A stretch of DNA of 64,000 bases from an uncultured Collinsella sp. (GCA_958435945.1 CAUBIC010000007.1:44933-108932), one strand, 5' to 3'. Numbered from the stretch's first letter, positions 1 through 7,734 are shown. Made by a program: numbers and translations. The notes: generated by a model not told the origin, from the sequence alone.

Positions 1-1
1 G

Positions 2-265
2 AGCATGGTGTACGAGACAGGCGTGTTTACGTTCGCTCCTGGTGACATGCTATTCATGTATACCGACGGAGCAATCGAAGCACGTGATCGCTCGGGTGCT
101 TTCTTTGGCGAGCAGCGCCTTCGTGACCTTTTGCTCTCTGTCTCGGGTGAGGGTGTATCGGGAATCTGCGGTAAGGTCTTGGGAGAGCTTGACCGCTTTA
201 CCGAGTCGGCGCTGGACGATGACATTGCGCTGGTTTCCCTTGAGTTTTTACGGGGTCGATCGTAG
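2..265 (+). CDS. SpoIIE/RsbU-type PP2C phosphatase, C-terminal end (5' truncated by window)
   Basis: Only the last 87 or so residues are present, since the gene begins before the window. The motif GDMLFMYTDGAIEARD followed near the end by DDDIALVSLEF is the typical C-terminal metal-binding half of SpoIIE/RsbU PP2C-type serine phosphatases. These enzymes dephosphorylate STAS-domain anti-sigma antagonists. The next gene encodes a STAS domain fused to an anti-sigma kinase domain, so the pair probably forms one partner-switching module. The sensory N-terminus cannot be seen. Confidence 0.85.
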   Translation, partial: SMVYETGVFTFAPGDMLFMYTDGAIEARDRSGAFFGEQRLRDLLLSVSGEGVSGICGKVLGELDRFTESALDDDIALVSLEFLRGRS

Positions 266-346
266 ACCGCGATACTTGACGGGCAAAATCTGCGCAGCTG
301 CAGATATGTATGCATCGAGCGAGCTCTTTTGGGGAACCATGGTCGT

Positions 347-1093
347 ATGAATGAGTGGAATGACATAGCGGTTTTGACGCCACCGGGTGATGTCGACATC
401 GCCTCGGTGTCCGTGCTGCGCCGACGGTTGGATAATCTGATCGACCGGGGCGTGCGTCGCGTTGTCATCAATTGCCAGGCCGTGGGCTTTATCGACTCGA
501 CGGGTTTGGCGTTTTTGCTTACACGTGCCAGAGAGCTCATGAGGCGAGAGGGCCTGCTTTCGCTCGTTAACGCCTCCGATGAGGTCATTCGCTTTTTGGA
601 GATTGCCCGACTTGTCGACATCCTTCATGTTGCGGGTCCGGCGCGTGAGTCGATTCCCGCTATTCCGGTGGGAGAGTTGCCACGATGGAGCAAGAGCGTC
701 GAGGTCCGACAGGGTATCGAGAATCTTCCATACTATCGACATCGCATCGCCGAACTCCTTGAATCGCTTCCGTTGCGCCGCGACGAGCGCTACGATGTCG
801 CGTTGGCGTCGGGGGAGGCGCTGGGTAATGCCTATGACCATGCGGGCGGTATCGGGTGCGTCCTGACGGTTCAGGCCTATGGCGATCGCGTCGTGGTTGA
901 GGTGCTTGATCGGGGTGCCGGCTATTCTATCGATGGAGCGAGCGAACCGGTCGCATCTGAGGAACGCGGCCGTGGTATCAAGCTTATGCGTATGCTTGTC
1001 GATAACGTGGAGGTTGCTCGTCGCACAGACGGCACCGGCACGCGCGTGCAGATGGTGAAGCTATTTAGCGGAGCACTGGAATCGCGTGCCTAG
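347..1093 (+). CDS. STAS anti-sigma antagonist fused to HATPase anti-sigma kinase domain
   Basis: This 248-residue protein joins two modules that are usually separate. Residues 1-100 are a STAS domain with the phosphoserine motif DSTG (D50-S51-T52-G53). Residues 120-248 are a GHKL/HATPase_c domain of the RsbW/SpoIIAB type, with N-box SGEALGNAYDHA, G1 box DRGAGYS and G2 box ERGRGIKLMRML. ATG 347 is chosen because GGGGAA lies about 10 nt upstream; a TTG at 329 is also in frame. The phosphatase upstream is the likely Ser51 phosphatase. The sigma-factor partner is not in the window. Confidence 0.85.
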   Translation: MNEWNDIAVLTPPGDVDIASVSVLRRRLDNLIDRGVRRVVINCQAVGFIDSTGLAFLLTRARELMRREGLLSLVNASDEVIRFLEIARLVDILHVAGPARESIPAIPVGELPRWSKSVEVRQGIENLPYYRHRIAELLESLPLRRDERYDVALASGEALGNAYDHAGGIGCVLTVQAYGDRVVVEVLDRGAGYSIDGASEPVASEERGRGIKLMRMLVDNVEVARRTDGTGTRVQMVKLFSGALESRA

Positions 1094-1157
1094 CCAATCG
1101 CTTTAGCGCGTTTAGCCACCAAGAACACGCGGCCGGCAACTTTTTTGAAAAAAGTAC

Positions 1158-1186
1158 TTGCGTCTTTTGGATAACTCGCGTAAATT
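1158..1186 (+). promoter_or_regulatory. tRNA operon promoter
   Basis: TTGCGT at 1158-1163 and TAAATT at 1181-1186 are separated by 17 nt and lie 12 nt before the first tRNA-Gly. A matching promoter precedes the third tRNA-Gly copy at 3672. Confidence 0.6.
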
Positions 1187-1198
1187 AATAACCCGCAA

Positions 1199-1274
1199 GC
1201 GGACATGGCTCAGTTGGTAGAGCACAACCTTGCCAAGGTTGGGGTCGCGGGTTCGAGCCCCGTTGTCCGCTCCA
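1199..1274 (+). tRNA. tRNA-Gly (GCC), copy 1
   Basis: A 76-nt cloverleaf. Acceptor GCGGACA pairs with TGTCCGC, the anticodon loop is TTGCCAA (anticodon GCC), the T-loop is GTTCGAG, and CCA is encoded. It is identical to the copies at 1425 and 3713. Confidence 0.96.
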
Positions 1275-1284
1275 TTGCATTTCC

Positions 1285-1307
1285 GGACCGTTTAGGCGGT
1301 CCTTTTT
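1285..1307 (+). terminator. hairpin with T run between tRNA-Gly and tRNA-Cys
   Basis: GGACCG and CGGTCC form a stem followed by TTTTT, ending one base before tRNA-Cys. It may terminate partly or act as a processing hairpin. Confidence 0.5.
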
Positions 1308-1308
1308 C

Positions 1309-1382
1309 GGCGAAGTGGCCAAGTGGTAAGGCAGAGGCCTGCAAAGCCTTTACCCCCGGTTCGAATCCGGGCTTCGCCTCCA
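1309..1382 (+). tRNA. tRNA-Cys (GCA)
   Basis: A 74-nt cloverleaf. Acceptor GGCGAAG pairs with CTTCGCC, the anticodon loop is CTGCAAA (anticodon GCA), the T-loop is GTTCGAA, and CCA is encoded. Confidence 0.95.
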
Positions 1383-1392
1383 GGCAACATCC

Positions 1393-1417
1393 GGGCGCTC
1401 CGGCGCCCGTTTTGTTT
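1393..1417 (+). terminator. terminator after tRNA-Cys
   Basis: GGGCGC/GCGCCC stem with a four-base loop, followed by a T-rich stretch. Confidence 0.6.
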
Positions 1418-1424
1418 TACATAT

Positions 1425-1500
1425 GCGGACATGGCTCAGTTGGTAGAGCACAACCTTGCCAAGGTTGGGGTCGCGGGTTCGAGCCCCGTTGTCCGCTCCA
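1425..1500 (+). tRNA. tRNA-Gly (GCC), copy 2
   Basis: Same 76-nt sequence as 1199-1274, including the GCC anticodon and encoded CCA. Confidence 0.96.
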
Positions 1501-1509
1501 ACTATCTTA

Positions 1510-1535
1510 CGCGGTTCTAACGAACCGCGTTTTTT
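1510..1535 (+). terminator. terminator closing the first tRNA cluster
   Basis: CGCGGTTC and GAACCGCG form an 8-bp stem with a four-base loop, followed by six T. Confidence 0.85.
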
Positions 1536-1546
1536 GTTGACGCTGC

Positions 1547-1651
1547 GCGAGCCCCGGGCACCCCATCTTGCCCCCTCAATCGTCGGTCGCGTACATAAAG
1601 TACGCTTCCCTCCTCTTTCGCGGCAACCTGGGGCACCCGGAGCCCGCTCGC
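1547..1651. repeat. imperfect palindromic element
   Basis: Between the tRNA terminator and the alpha-glucosidase, GCGAGC at 1547 pairs with GCTCGC ending at 1651. Further in, a CCCGGGCACCCCA-type arm faces TGGGGCACCCGG. At the centre is a perfect hairpin, GCGTAC-ATAAA-GTACGC (1589-1605). No convincing gene lies in 1536-1837. The layout suggests a small non-autonomous repeat. Confidence 0.5.
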
Positions 1652-1837
1652 TGTTGTGGCCGGGGGAGTGAGTCTTCCGTTCTTTTCACTAATCGATCGA
1701 TTCGTCCCAGGAGGCTCGAGCCCGAGAGGGAGCGAGCGTTTTGGGGTGTGGCTGTGGCGTTGTTTGCCTCGAATGACAGCTTTGGGCGTATCATCGTGGG
1801 CATCTCGCAAAACCTCGTTGCAAGGGAGGCTCACCCC

Positions 1838-3571
1838 ATGGCTGCAGAAAAGTCCTCTTCGCGCTCATGGATGTCCGATGCCGCGATCTATCAGATCTAC
1901 CCGCGTTCGTTTAAGGATTCGACCGGTTCGGGTCTGGGCGATATCGCGGGCATTACCCAGCAGATGGACTATCTTGAGCGGCTGGGCATCGAGGCCATCT
2001 GGCTGAGCCCGTTTTACCCTTCGCCTCTTGTCGATGGCGGCTATGATGTGGCGGACTACTGCGATGTCGACCCACGTCTCGGCTCGCTTGACGACTTCGA
2101 TGACATGATCGCTGCGGCTCACGCGCGCGGCATCAAGGTCATCGTCGATATCGTGCCCAACCATTCATCCAACCAGCACCCCTGGTTCAAAGCCGCTCTT
2201 GCCGCCGGCCCCGGATCGCCCGAGCGCGCCCGTTATATCTTCCGCGATGGTCGCGGCGAGCATGGCGAGCTGCCTCCCACCAATTGGAATGCCAACTTTG
2301 GCGGCCCCTCCTGGACGCGTGTTGCGGACGGTCAATGGTATCTGCACATGTTTACGCCCGAGCAGCCGGACTTTGACTGGTCATGCCCCGAGGTTCACGC
2401 GTTCTTTTGCGACGTCCTGGCGTTTTGGAGCGATCGAGGCGTCGATGGCTTTCGCATCGATGTGGCGCACGGTCTCGCCAAGGATCTCGACCGCGATGAC
2501 CTCGACCGGTGGCATCTCGCCGAGGGCGATGACATGGTTGATGACGGCGCCCATCCGCTGTGGGACCGCAACGAGGTCCACGAGATCTATCGCGAGTGGC
2601 GCCGCGTGTTCGACCGCTATAATCCGCCGCGCAGCGCCGTTGCCGAGGCGTGGGTGCTGCCTGAGCGCCAGTATCTCTATGCGCGTCCCAGCGAGCTTGG
2701 CCAGACATTCAACTTTGAGTTTGCCAAGGCCACTTGGACCTATGATGACATGCACGCTGCAATCGAGGAGGGCTTGAAGGCAGCTATCGAATCCGATTCC
2801 GCCTCGACCTGGGTACTCTCCAACCACGACGTGCCGCGCGTGGCGACGCGCTATGCCCTGCCGCAAATCAAGGCGACGCGCTACCACCAGATTGCGCTCG
2901 ACTGGCTCTTACGCGACGGGTCGTCTTATGACGAGGACCGTGAACTCGGCGAGCGCCGCGCGCGGGCGGCTCTTTTGCTTGAACTGGCGCTTCCGGGCTC
3001 GGCATACGTGTATCAGGGTGAGGAGCTCGGTCTTTTTGAGGTGGCTGATATCCCGTGGACTGCACTCGAAGATCCCAGTGCAACCAATACGCGCGGACCG
3101 AAGCGCGAGAAGGGGCGCGACGGCTGTCGTGTGCCCCTGCCGTGGGTAGCGGCGGACGATCCCGCGCAGGGCGGATCGTTTGGGTTTTCGCCGGCGGACG
3201 CTGATGCGGCGCCCCATCTGCCGCAGCCTGCATGGTTTTCCGATTATGCTGCCGATAGGGAAGAAACGGACCCGACATCGATGCTTGCGCTCTATCGTGA
3301 CGCCCTCTGGCTGCGGCGCAAGCTGCGCGGGTGCGCCAACGATCTTGCGTGGCTCGATCTTGACGGGCGCACCGGTCTTGCGGATGGTGCCGAGGGCGCT
3401 GAGGGCGGCGTCATCGCCTATCGCCGCGATAACGGCTGGGCGTGCGTGACGAACTTCGGTGCAGCACCCGTGGAGCTGCCGGCGGGCAGGGTCCTGCTCA
3501 CCTCATCAGCGCTTGCAGACGGCAGACTCGCGCAGGACAGCTCTGCCTGGATCATGCTCGGTGAGATGTAA
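1838..3571 (+). CDS. GH13 alpha-glucosidase / oligo-1,6-glucosidase
   Basis: A 577-residue glycoside hydrolase family 13 enzyme that would hydrolyse alpha-glucosidic bonds in malto- or isomalto-oligosaccharides in the cytoplasm (no signal peptide). The barrel motifs are all present: DIVPNHSS, GFRIDVAHG with nucleophile near D208, AVAEAWV with acid/base near E270, and LSNHDVPR with D331. ATG 1838 is chosen because AAGGGAGG ends 8 nt upstream; the frame is open far upstream but has no matching site. The gene stands alone between two tRNA clusters, with no sugar transporter beside it. Exact substrate is not determined. Confidence 0.92.
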   Translation: MAAEKSSSRSWMSDAAIYQIYPRSFKDSTGSGLGDIAGITQQMDYLERLGIEAIWLSPFYPSPLVDGGYDVADYCDVDPRLGSLDDFDDMIAAAHARGIKVIVDIVPNHSSNQHPWFKAALAAGPGSPERARYIFRDGRGEHGELPPTNWNANFGGPSWTRVADGQWYLHMFTPEQPDFDWSCPEVHAFFCDVLAFWSDRGVDGFRIDVAHGLAKDLDRDDLDRWHLAEGDDMVDDGAHPLWDRNEVHEIYREWRRVFDRYNPPRSAVAEAWVLPERQYLYARPSELGQTFNFEFAKATWTYDDMHAAIEEGLKAAIESDSASTWVLSNHDVPRVATRYALPQIKATRYHQIALDWLLRDGSSYDEDRELGERRARAALLLELALPGSAYVYQGEELGLFEVADIPWTALEDPSATNTRGPKREKGRDGCRVPLPWVAADDPAQGGSFGFSPADADAAPHLPQPAWFSDYAADREETDPTSMLALYRDALWLRRKLRGCANDLAWLDLDGRTGLADGAEGAEGGVIAYRRDNGWACVTNFGAAPVELPAGRVLLTSSALADGRLAQDSSAWIMLGEM

Positions 3572-3671
3572 GGGCCTCTTGCGGCGAGTTTGCGTTTGCC
3601 TGCGCCTTCCGTGGTGGCTGATGTCTTCGCGAGGTTCGCGAGGGCGTCGCAAAACTTTTCAAAAAATGTTC

Positions 3672-3700
3672 TTGCATAGGATGCGGGCATCACGTAAGAT
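3672..3700 (+). promoter_or_regulatory. promoter of second tRNA cluster
   Basis: TTGCAT (3672-3677) and TAAGAT (3695-3700) with a 17-nt spacer, 12 nt before tRNA-Gly copy 3. It has the same layout as the promoter at 1158. Confidence 0.65.
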
Positions 3701-3712
3701 TAATCCTCGTAA

Positions 3713-3788
3713 GCGGACATGGCTCAGTTGGTAGAGCACAACCTTGCCAAGGTTGGGGTCGCGGGTTCGAGCCCCGTTGTCCGCTCCA
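3713..3788 (+). tRNA. tRNA-Gly (GCC), copy 3
   Basis: 76 nt, identical to the copies at 1199 and 1425, with anticodon GCC and encoded CCA. Confidence 0.96.
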
Positions 3789-3791
3789 TTT

Positions 3792-3866
3792 GGGCGTTTA
3801 GCTCAGGGGGAGAGCGCTTCCCTGACACGGAAGAGGTCAGAAGTTCAAATCTTCTAACGCCCACCA
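3792..3866 (+). tRNA. tRNA-Val (GAC)
   Basis: A 75-nt cloverleaf. Acceptor GGGCGTT pairs with AACGCCC, the anticodon loop is CTGACAC (anticodon GAC), the T-loop is GTTCAAA, and CCA is encoded. It lies 3 nt after tRNA-Gly and is surely co-transcribed with it. Confidence 0.95.
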
Positions 3867-3874
3867 AATGTTCG

Positions 3875-3915
3875 CAGCTCAGAGGCTATGTCCTCTGGGC
3901 TGTTTTGTTTTTTGC
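3875..3915 (+). terminator. terminator of second tRNA cluster
   Basis: CAGCTCAGAGG pairs with CCTCTGGGCTG (one wobble), followed by TTTTGTTTTTTG. Confidence 0.85.
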
Positions 3916-4228
3916 CACCAAGCGCGCCGCCAAATAAGTCATCAAATATTGATCCAAGGTCCGTACGCGATGGTCTTTGTATCCCGTAGGGGTGCCGGCA
4001 GATTGCATGTGTCCTGGCCCATCATGACCGCAACATGTTGGTCAAGGACAATCTTTTGGATTCTTTTGGCGCGAGCAGCTTGGTTTTGGTGCTATTTGGC
4101 GGCGGCACGGTTGAGGGGGTTTCAAAACTGCTGTGCAGGTAGTTGGGTTGATAACGTTTTAGCAGTCTGCCAAGAGGCCTTCATTTATAATGCGTCTGCA
4201 AATTGACCAATTGCTTTGACCTGCTGAA
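3916..4228. other. gene-poor gap upstream of nrdD
   Basis: No gene with a credible ribosome site is seen. A 35-codon frame starting at ATG 4035 has a coding-like, hydrophobic look (LVLVLFGGGTVEGVSKLL) but no Shine-Dalgarno. It is closed upstream by a stop at 3987, so it is at most a gene remnant. Confidence 0.4.
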
Positions 4229-4244
4229 ACACTATATGTTGTGT
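4229..4244 (+). promoter_or_regulatory. NrdR box 1
   Basis: ACACTATATGTTGTGT is a near-perfect match to the NrdR consensus (ACAC-W-ATATAT-W-GTGT). It abuts the putative -35 of nrdD (TTGACC, 4245-4250). Confidence 0.8.
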
Positions 4245-4274
4245 TTGACCTAAAAAAAGAATACAGGATATAGA
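4245..4274 (+). promoter_or_regulatory. nrdD promoter
   Basis: TTGACC at 4245-4250 and TATAGA at 4269-4274 with an 18-nt spacer. NrdR box 1 abuts the -35 and box 2 covers the -10. Confidence 0.6.
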
Positions 4275-4276
4275 TG
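4261..4276 (+). promoter_or_regulatory. NrdR box 2
   Basis: ATACAGGATATAGATG is a weaker NrdR-type site. Its centre lies 32 bp (about three helical turns) from box 1, the spacing usual for paired NrdR boxes. Confidence 0.55.
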
Positions 4277-4502
4277 CCTCTTTGTCGTATGATAGATGGC
4301 GGACAGAGAACGAGAACCTTATTCGCCCCATTATTTGGATGGATCTTTGAGCCCCTTGATTGGCTGCGAGGATTGTCCGCATGAGGGCCTATGGTTATCG
4401 AAAACACAGATTGCGCGACGGCGCCGCAAGACAGGGTAAGCCCTGCCGGGCATCGTTTGGCTCTGAAGCGCAATGAGGCTACGATGCGAAAGAGGCAAGA
4501 GG
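4277..4502 (+). promoter_or_regulatory. about 220-nt nrdD 5' leader with pre-RBS stem-loop
   Basis: GCATCGT (4450-4456) pairs with ACGATGC (4481-4487), just before the AAAGAGG ribosome site. A smaller CAGGG/CCCTG hairpin lies upstream. I do not recognise a known riboswitch in it. Confidence 0.35.
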
Positions 4503-6725
4503 ATGAAGATCATCAAGCGCAGCGGCACCGAGGTTACCTTTGACATCGATAAGATCGTCAATGCGATCCGCGCCGCAAACTTGGAGGTCGAGGAAGGCTC
4601 TCGCCTTACCGACCGCCAGGTGATCTATGCGGCACAAAACGTCGCCGAGGCATGTGAGAAGGCCGGCCACACCGTATCGGTCGAGGAGATCCAGGATCTG
4701 GTCGAGGACGAGATTATGCGTCTCGACTGCTACGAGGTCGCTCGCCACTACATCATCTACCGCTATGTTCAGAGCCTGAAGCGCCAAAAGAACACGACCG
4801 ATGACAAGATTCTGTCGCTGATTGAGTGCAATAACGAAGAGGTCAAGCAGGAGAACTCCAACAAGAACCCGACTGTCAACTCCGTTCAGCGCGACTACAT
4901 GGCCGGCGAGATTTCCAAGGACCTGACGCAGCGCGTGCTGCTGCCCCAGGAGATCGTGGATGCCCACAACGAGGGCCTGATTCACTTCCACGATTCGGAC
5001 TACTTCGCCCAGCACATGCATAACTGTGACCTGGTGAACCTGGAGGATATGCTCCAGAATGGCACCGTTATCTCGGGCACGCTGATCGAGAAGCCGCACA
5101 GCTTTTCGACTGCTTGCAATATCGCGACGCAGATCATCGCGCAGGTCGCCTCTTCCCAGTATGGCGGTCAGTCGATTTCGCTGACCCACCTGGCTCCGTT
5201 TGTCGAGGTGAGCCGTCAGAAGATTCGCGGCGAGGTTGCCCGCGAGCTCGAGGAGCTTGGCGTCTCTGCGTCTGCCGAGAAGGTCCGTGAGGTCGTTGAG
5301 GATCGTCTGCGTGACGAGATCCGTCGCGGCGTCCAGACGATTCAGTATCAGGTCGTGACCCTTATGACCACGAATGGCCAGGCGCCGTTCGTGACGGTCT
5401 TTATGTATCTCAATGAGGCCCGTACGCCCCAGGAGAAGCACGACCTTGCCATGATTGTGGAGGAGACGCTTCGTCAGCGCTATGAGGGCGTTAAGAACGA
5501 GGCTGGCGTGTGGATCACTCCGGCGTTCCCCAAGCTTATCTATGTGCTCGAGGACGATAACGTTTACGAGGATTCCCCGTACTTCTACCTGACTCAGCTG
5601 GCTGCGAAGTGCACCGCCAAGCGCATGGTGCCCGACTACATCTCCGAGAAAAAGATGCGTGAGCTTAAGCTGTCGAAGGGCGAGACTGCGGGCAACGGCG
5701 ATTGCTACACCTGCATGGGTTGCCGCAGTTTCCTGACGCCCGATCGCTCGGGCAACGGTTTTAACAACGTTGCCAACGCGTTCAACTATGACCCGAGCAA
5801 GCCCAAGTACTATGGCCGCTTTAACCAGGGTGTTGTGACCATTAACCTGCCCGATGTCGCGCTGAGCTCGCATCAGGACATGGACAAGTTCTGGAAGATC
5901 TTCGACGAGCGCCTTGAGCTGTGCCACCGTGCCCTGCTGTGCCGTCACGAGCGCCTGATGGGCACGCTTTCGGATGCCGCGCCGATTCTTTGGCAGTACG
6001 GCGCCCTGGCGCGCCTTAAGAAGGGCGAGACGATCGACAAGCTGCTCGTGGGCGGTTATTCCACCATTAGCCTGGGGTATGCCGGTCTGTATGAGTGCGT
6101 CAAGTACATGACGGGCCACAGCCACACCGAGAAGGAAGGCACGCCGTTTGCCATGGCCGTCATGCAGCACATGAACGACAAATGCGCCGAGTGGAAGGCC
6201 GAAAGCGATATCGACTTCTCACTGTACGGCACCCCGCTTGAGTCGACGACCTACAAGTTCGCCAAGTGCCTGCAGCGTCGTTTTGGCATTATTCCGGGTG
6301 TGACGGACAAGGGCTACATTACCAACAGCTACCACGTCCATGTGTCCGAGGAGATTGATGCTTTCGATAAGCTCAAGTTTGAGGGCATGTTCCAGCAGCT
6401 TTCGCCGGGCGGTGCCATCTCCTACGTCGAGGTTCCTAACATGCAGGACAACCTTAAGGCTGTCATTCGCGTGATGCAGTACATCTACGACAACATCATG
6501 TATGCCGAGCTCAACACCAAGAGCGATTACTGCCAGGTGTGCGGCTATGACGGCGAGATCAAGATTGTCGAGGATGACGGCAAGCTGGTGTGGGAGTGCC
6601 CCAACTGCGGCAACCGCGATCAGGAGAAGATGAATGTCGCCCGTCGTACGTGCGGCTACATCGGTACTCAATTCTGGAACCAGGGTCGAACCGAGGAGAT
6701 CCGCGACCGCGTGCTGCATCTCTAA
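4503..6725 (+). CDS. nrdD: anaerobic (class III) ribonucleoside-triphosphate reductase
   Basis: A 740-residue glycyl-radical enzyme that reduces ribonucleoside triphosphates to deoxy forms without oxygen. Residues 1-95 form an ATP-cone allosteric domain (IIKRSGTEVTFDIDKIVNAI). The finger-loop cysteines lie in GNGDCYTCMGCRSF. A zinc site (CQVCGYDGE, CPNCGN) and the glycyl-radical motif RRTCGYIGT (radical Gly near 718) end the protein. ATG 4503 has AAAGAGG 8 nt upstream. The NrdR boxes predict dATP/ATP-responsive repression. The activase gene nrdG follows only after an unusual 427-nt gap. Confidence 0.97.
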   Translation: MKIIKRSGTEVTFDIDKIVNAIRAANLEVEEGSRLTDRQVIYAAQNVAEACEKAGHTVSVEEIQDLVEDEIMRLDCYEVARHYIIYRYVQSLKRQKNTTDDKILSLIECNNEEVKQENSNKNPTVNSVQRDYMAGEISKDLTQRVLLPQEIVDAHNEGLIHFHDSDYFAQHMHNCDLVNLEDMLQNGTVISGTLIEKPHSFSTACNIATQIIAQVASSQYGGQSISLTHLAPFVEVSRQKIRGEVARELEELGVSASAEKVREVVEDRLRDEIRRGVQTIQYQVVTLMTTNGQAPFVTVFMYLNEARTPQEKHDLAMIVEETLRQRYEGVKNEAGVWITPAFPKLIYVLEDDNVYEDSPYFYLTQLAAKCTAKRMVPDYISEKKMRELKLSKGETAGNGDCYTCMGCRSFLTPDRSGNGFNNVANAFNYDPSKPKYYGRFNQGVVTINLPDVALSSHQDMDKFWKIFDERLELCHRALLCRHERLMGTLSDAAPILWQYGALARLKKGETIDKLLVGGYSTISLGYAGLYECVKYMTGHSHTEKEGTPFAMAVMQHMNDKCAEWKAESDIDFSLYGTPLESTTYKFAKCLQRRFGIIPGVTDKGYITNSYHVHVSEEIDAFDKLKFEGMFQQLSPGGAISYVEVPNMQDNLKAVIRVMQYIYDNIMYAELNTKSDYCQVCGYDGEIKIVEDDGKLVWECPNCGNRDQEKMNVARRTCGYIGTQFWNQGRTEEIRDRVLHL

Positions 6726-6736
6726 TACCGCTCCGG

Positions 6737-6875
6737 GGCTGAACCGAGAGGGCCGCTTGGGCATTTGCTCGCTATTTCGGACAGTCCTGCGCAAGACGAA
6801 GACCACATTAAGTGGCCTTCTTTGCGTGCGGAACTCATATCGAGCAAAAGCCCAAGCGGCCCTCTCGGTTCAGCC
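6737..6875. repeat. 139-bp palindromic element (35-bp arms)
   Basis: The arm 6737-6771 is the reverse complement of 6841-6875 with one mismatch in 35 bp. The 69-nt middle holds a further stem: GAAG-a-CCAC faces GTGG-c-CTTC across ATTAA. The element is nearly palindromic over its whole length and begins 11 nt after the nrdD stop. There is no terminal T run, so it is not a classic terminator. A MITE-like repeat or RNase III-type processing site is more likely. Confidence 0.8.
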
Positions 6876-7053
6876 AAGTTGACGTAGTTGAGATGCAGCA
6901 TGCGGTCTGCTCACTTCTCGAAGTTCTTAGCGGAAATGAGTTGACTTGCAACAACGTTTTGCTTGCGATGGCGGTTGGGCTGCAACAAAGTTTTTATTGG
7001 ACCTCGAACCCTATACTCGATGTTCGCTTCGTTCATTGAGTTACCCTTTGCAT

Positions 7054-7137
7054 GAGGCCGGGGCATATCGTCCCGCCCGCAGTTTCGCAGGCCGCAGGCC
7101 GAGAATGTTTGAGGACGGGATGATATGCCCCGGCCTC
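7054..7137. repeat. second palindromic element between nrdD and nrdG
   Basis: Arms 7054-7077 and 7114-7137 are inverted repeats of 24 bp with two mismatches, one of them a G-U in RNA. The 8-bp direct repeat GAGTTACC lies on both sides (7038-7045 and 7144-7151), as a target-site duplication would. The right copy overlaps the nrdG ribosome-site region. Confidence 0.7.
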
Positions 7138-7152
7138 CCGGGAGAGTTACCT

Positions 7153-7734
7153 ATGAACTACGCGAACATTAAGTATTTCGACATTGCTGATGGGGAAGGT
7201 GTTCGTACTTCTCTGTTTGTGAGTGGGTGCCGTCGTGGGTGCAAGAATTGCTTTAACTCCGTCGCGTGGGACTTTGCCGCGGGTGAACCGTTCGACCGTG
7301 CCGTCGAGGACAAGATTATCGACAGTCTTGACCATCCCTTTATTGATGGCCTGACGATTCTGGGTGGCGAGCCCATGGAACCCGAGAATCAGGCGGGTCT
7401 CGTTGACTTTATCGAACGCGTGCGTGCGGCCTATCCTGTGGAGTCGGGGAAGACCATTTGGTGCTTTACCGGCGACGTGCTCGAGGAACTTATGCCGGGC
7501 GGCCGTCATCATACCGAGGTGACGGACCGTATCCTTGCCTGCCTCGATATGTTGGTGGACGGCCCGTTCGTTCAAGACCTGTACGATATCTCCTTGCGTT
7601 TTAGGGGTTCGAGTAATCAGCGGGTGATCGACATGAACGCCACGCGCACTCGTGCCGCGCGCGAGGGCGTTTCGCTTTGCGACGCTGTGGAGCTTTGGCG
7701 GGACGATCCGGTCTATTCGACCCATACTATGTAG
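7153..7734 (+). CDS. nrdG: anaerobic ribonucleotide reductase activating enzyme
   Basis: A 193-residue radical-SAM enzyme that installs the glycyl radical on NrdD. The [4Fe-4S] motif CRRGCKNC (CX3CX2C) is near residue 25, and GGEP appears in LTILGGEPMEPEN. ATG 7153 begins MNYANIKYFDIADGEG, the normal start for the family; the open frame upstream runs through the palindromic element and is not coding. GGGAGAG lies just upstream. Confidence 0.95.
   Translation: MNYANIKYFDIADGEGVRTSLFVSGCRRGCKNCFNSVAWDFAAGEPFDRAVEDKIIDSLDHPFIDGLTILGGEPMEPENQAGLVDFIERVRAAYPVESGKTIWCFTGDVLEELMPGGRHHTEVTDRILACLDMLVDGPFVQDLYDISLRFRGSSNQRVIDMNATRTRAAREGVSLCDAVELWRDDPVYSTHTM

Noticed and set aside
1205..1540. Open frame across the tRNA cluster
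   Set aside because: It is made of translated tRNA sequence (repeated AQLVEHNLAKVG) and is a known false-gene pattern.
1568..1837. N-terminal extension of the alpha-glucosidase frame
   Set aside because: It crosses a palindromic repeat. The family start and ribosome site are at 1838.
4034..4142. 35-codon frame with LVLVLFGGGTVEGVSKLL before nrdD
   Set aside because: No Shine-Dalgarno and a stop shortly upstream. It could be a remnant but is too short to call a gene.
4479..6170. 563-codon open frame on the minus strand opposite nrdD
   Set aside because: A shadow of the biased codon use of nrdD. It has no ribosome site and its protein is a low-complexity mix of Leu, Val, Arg and His.
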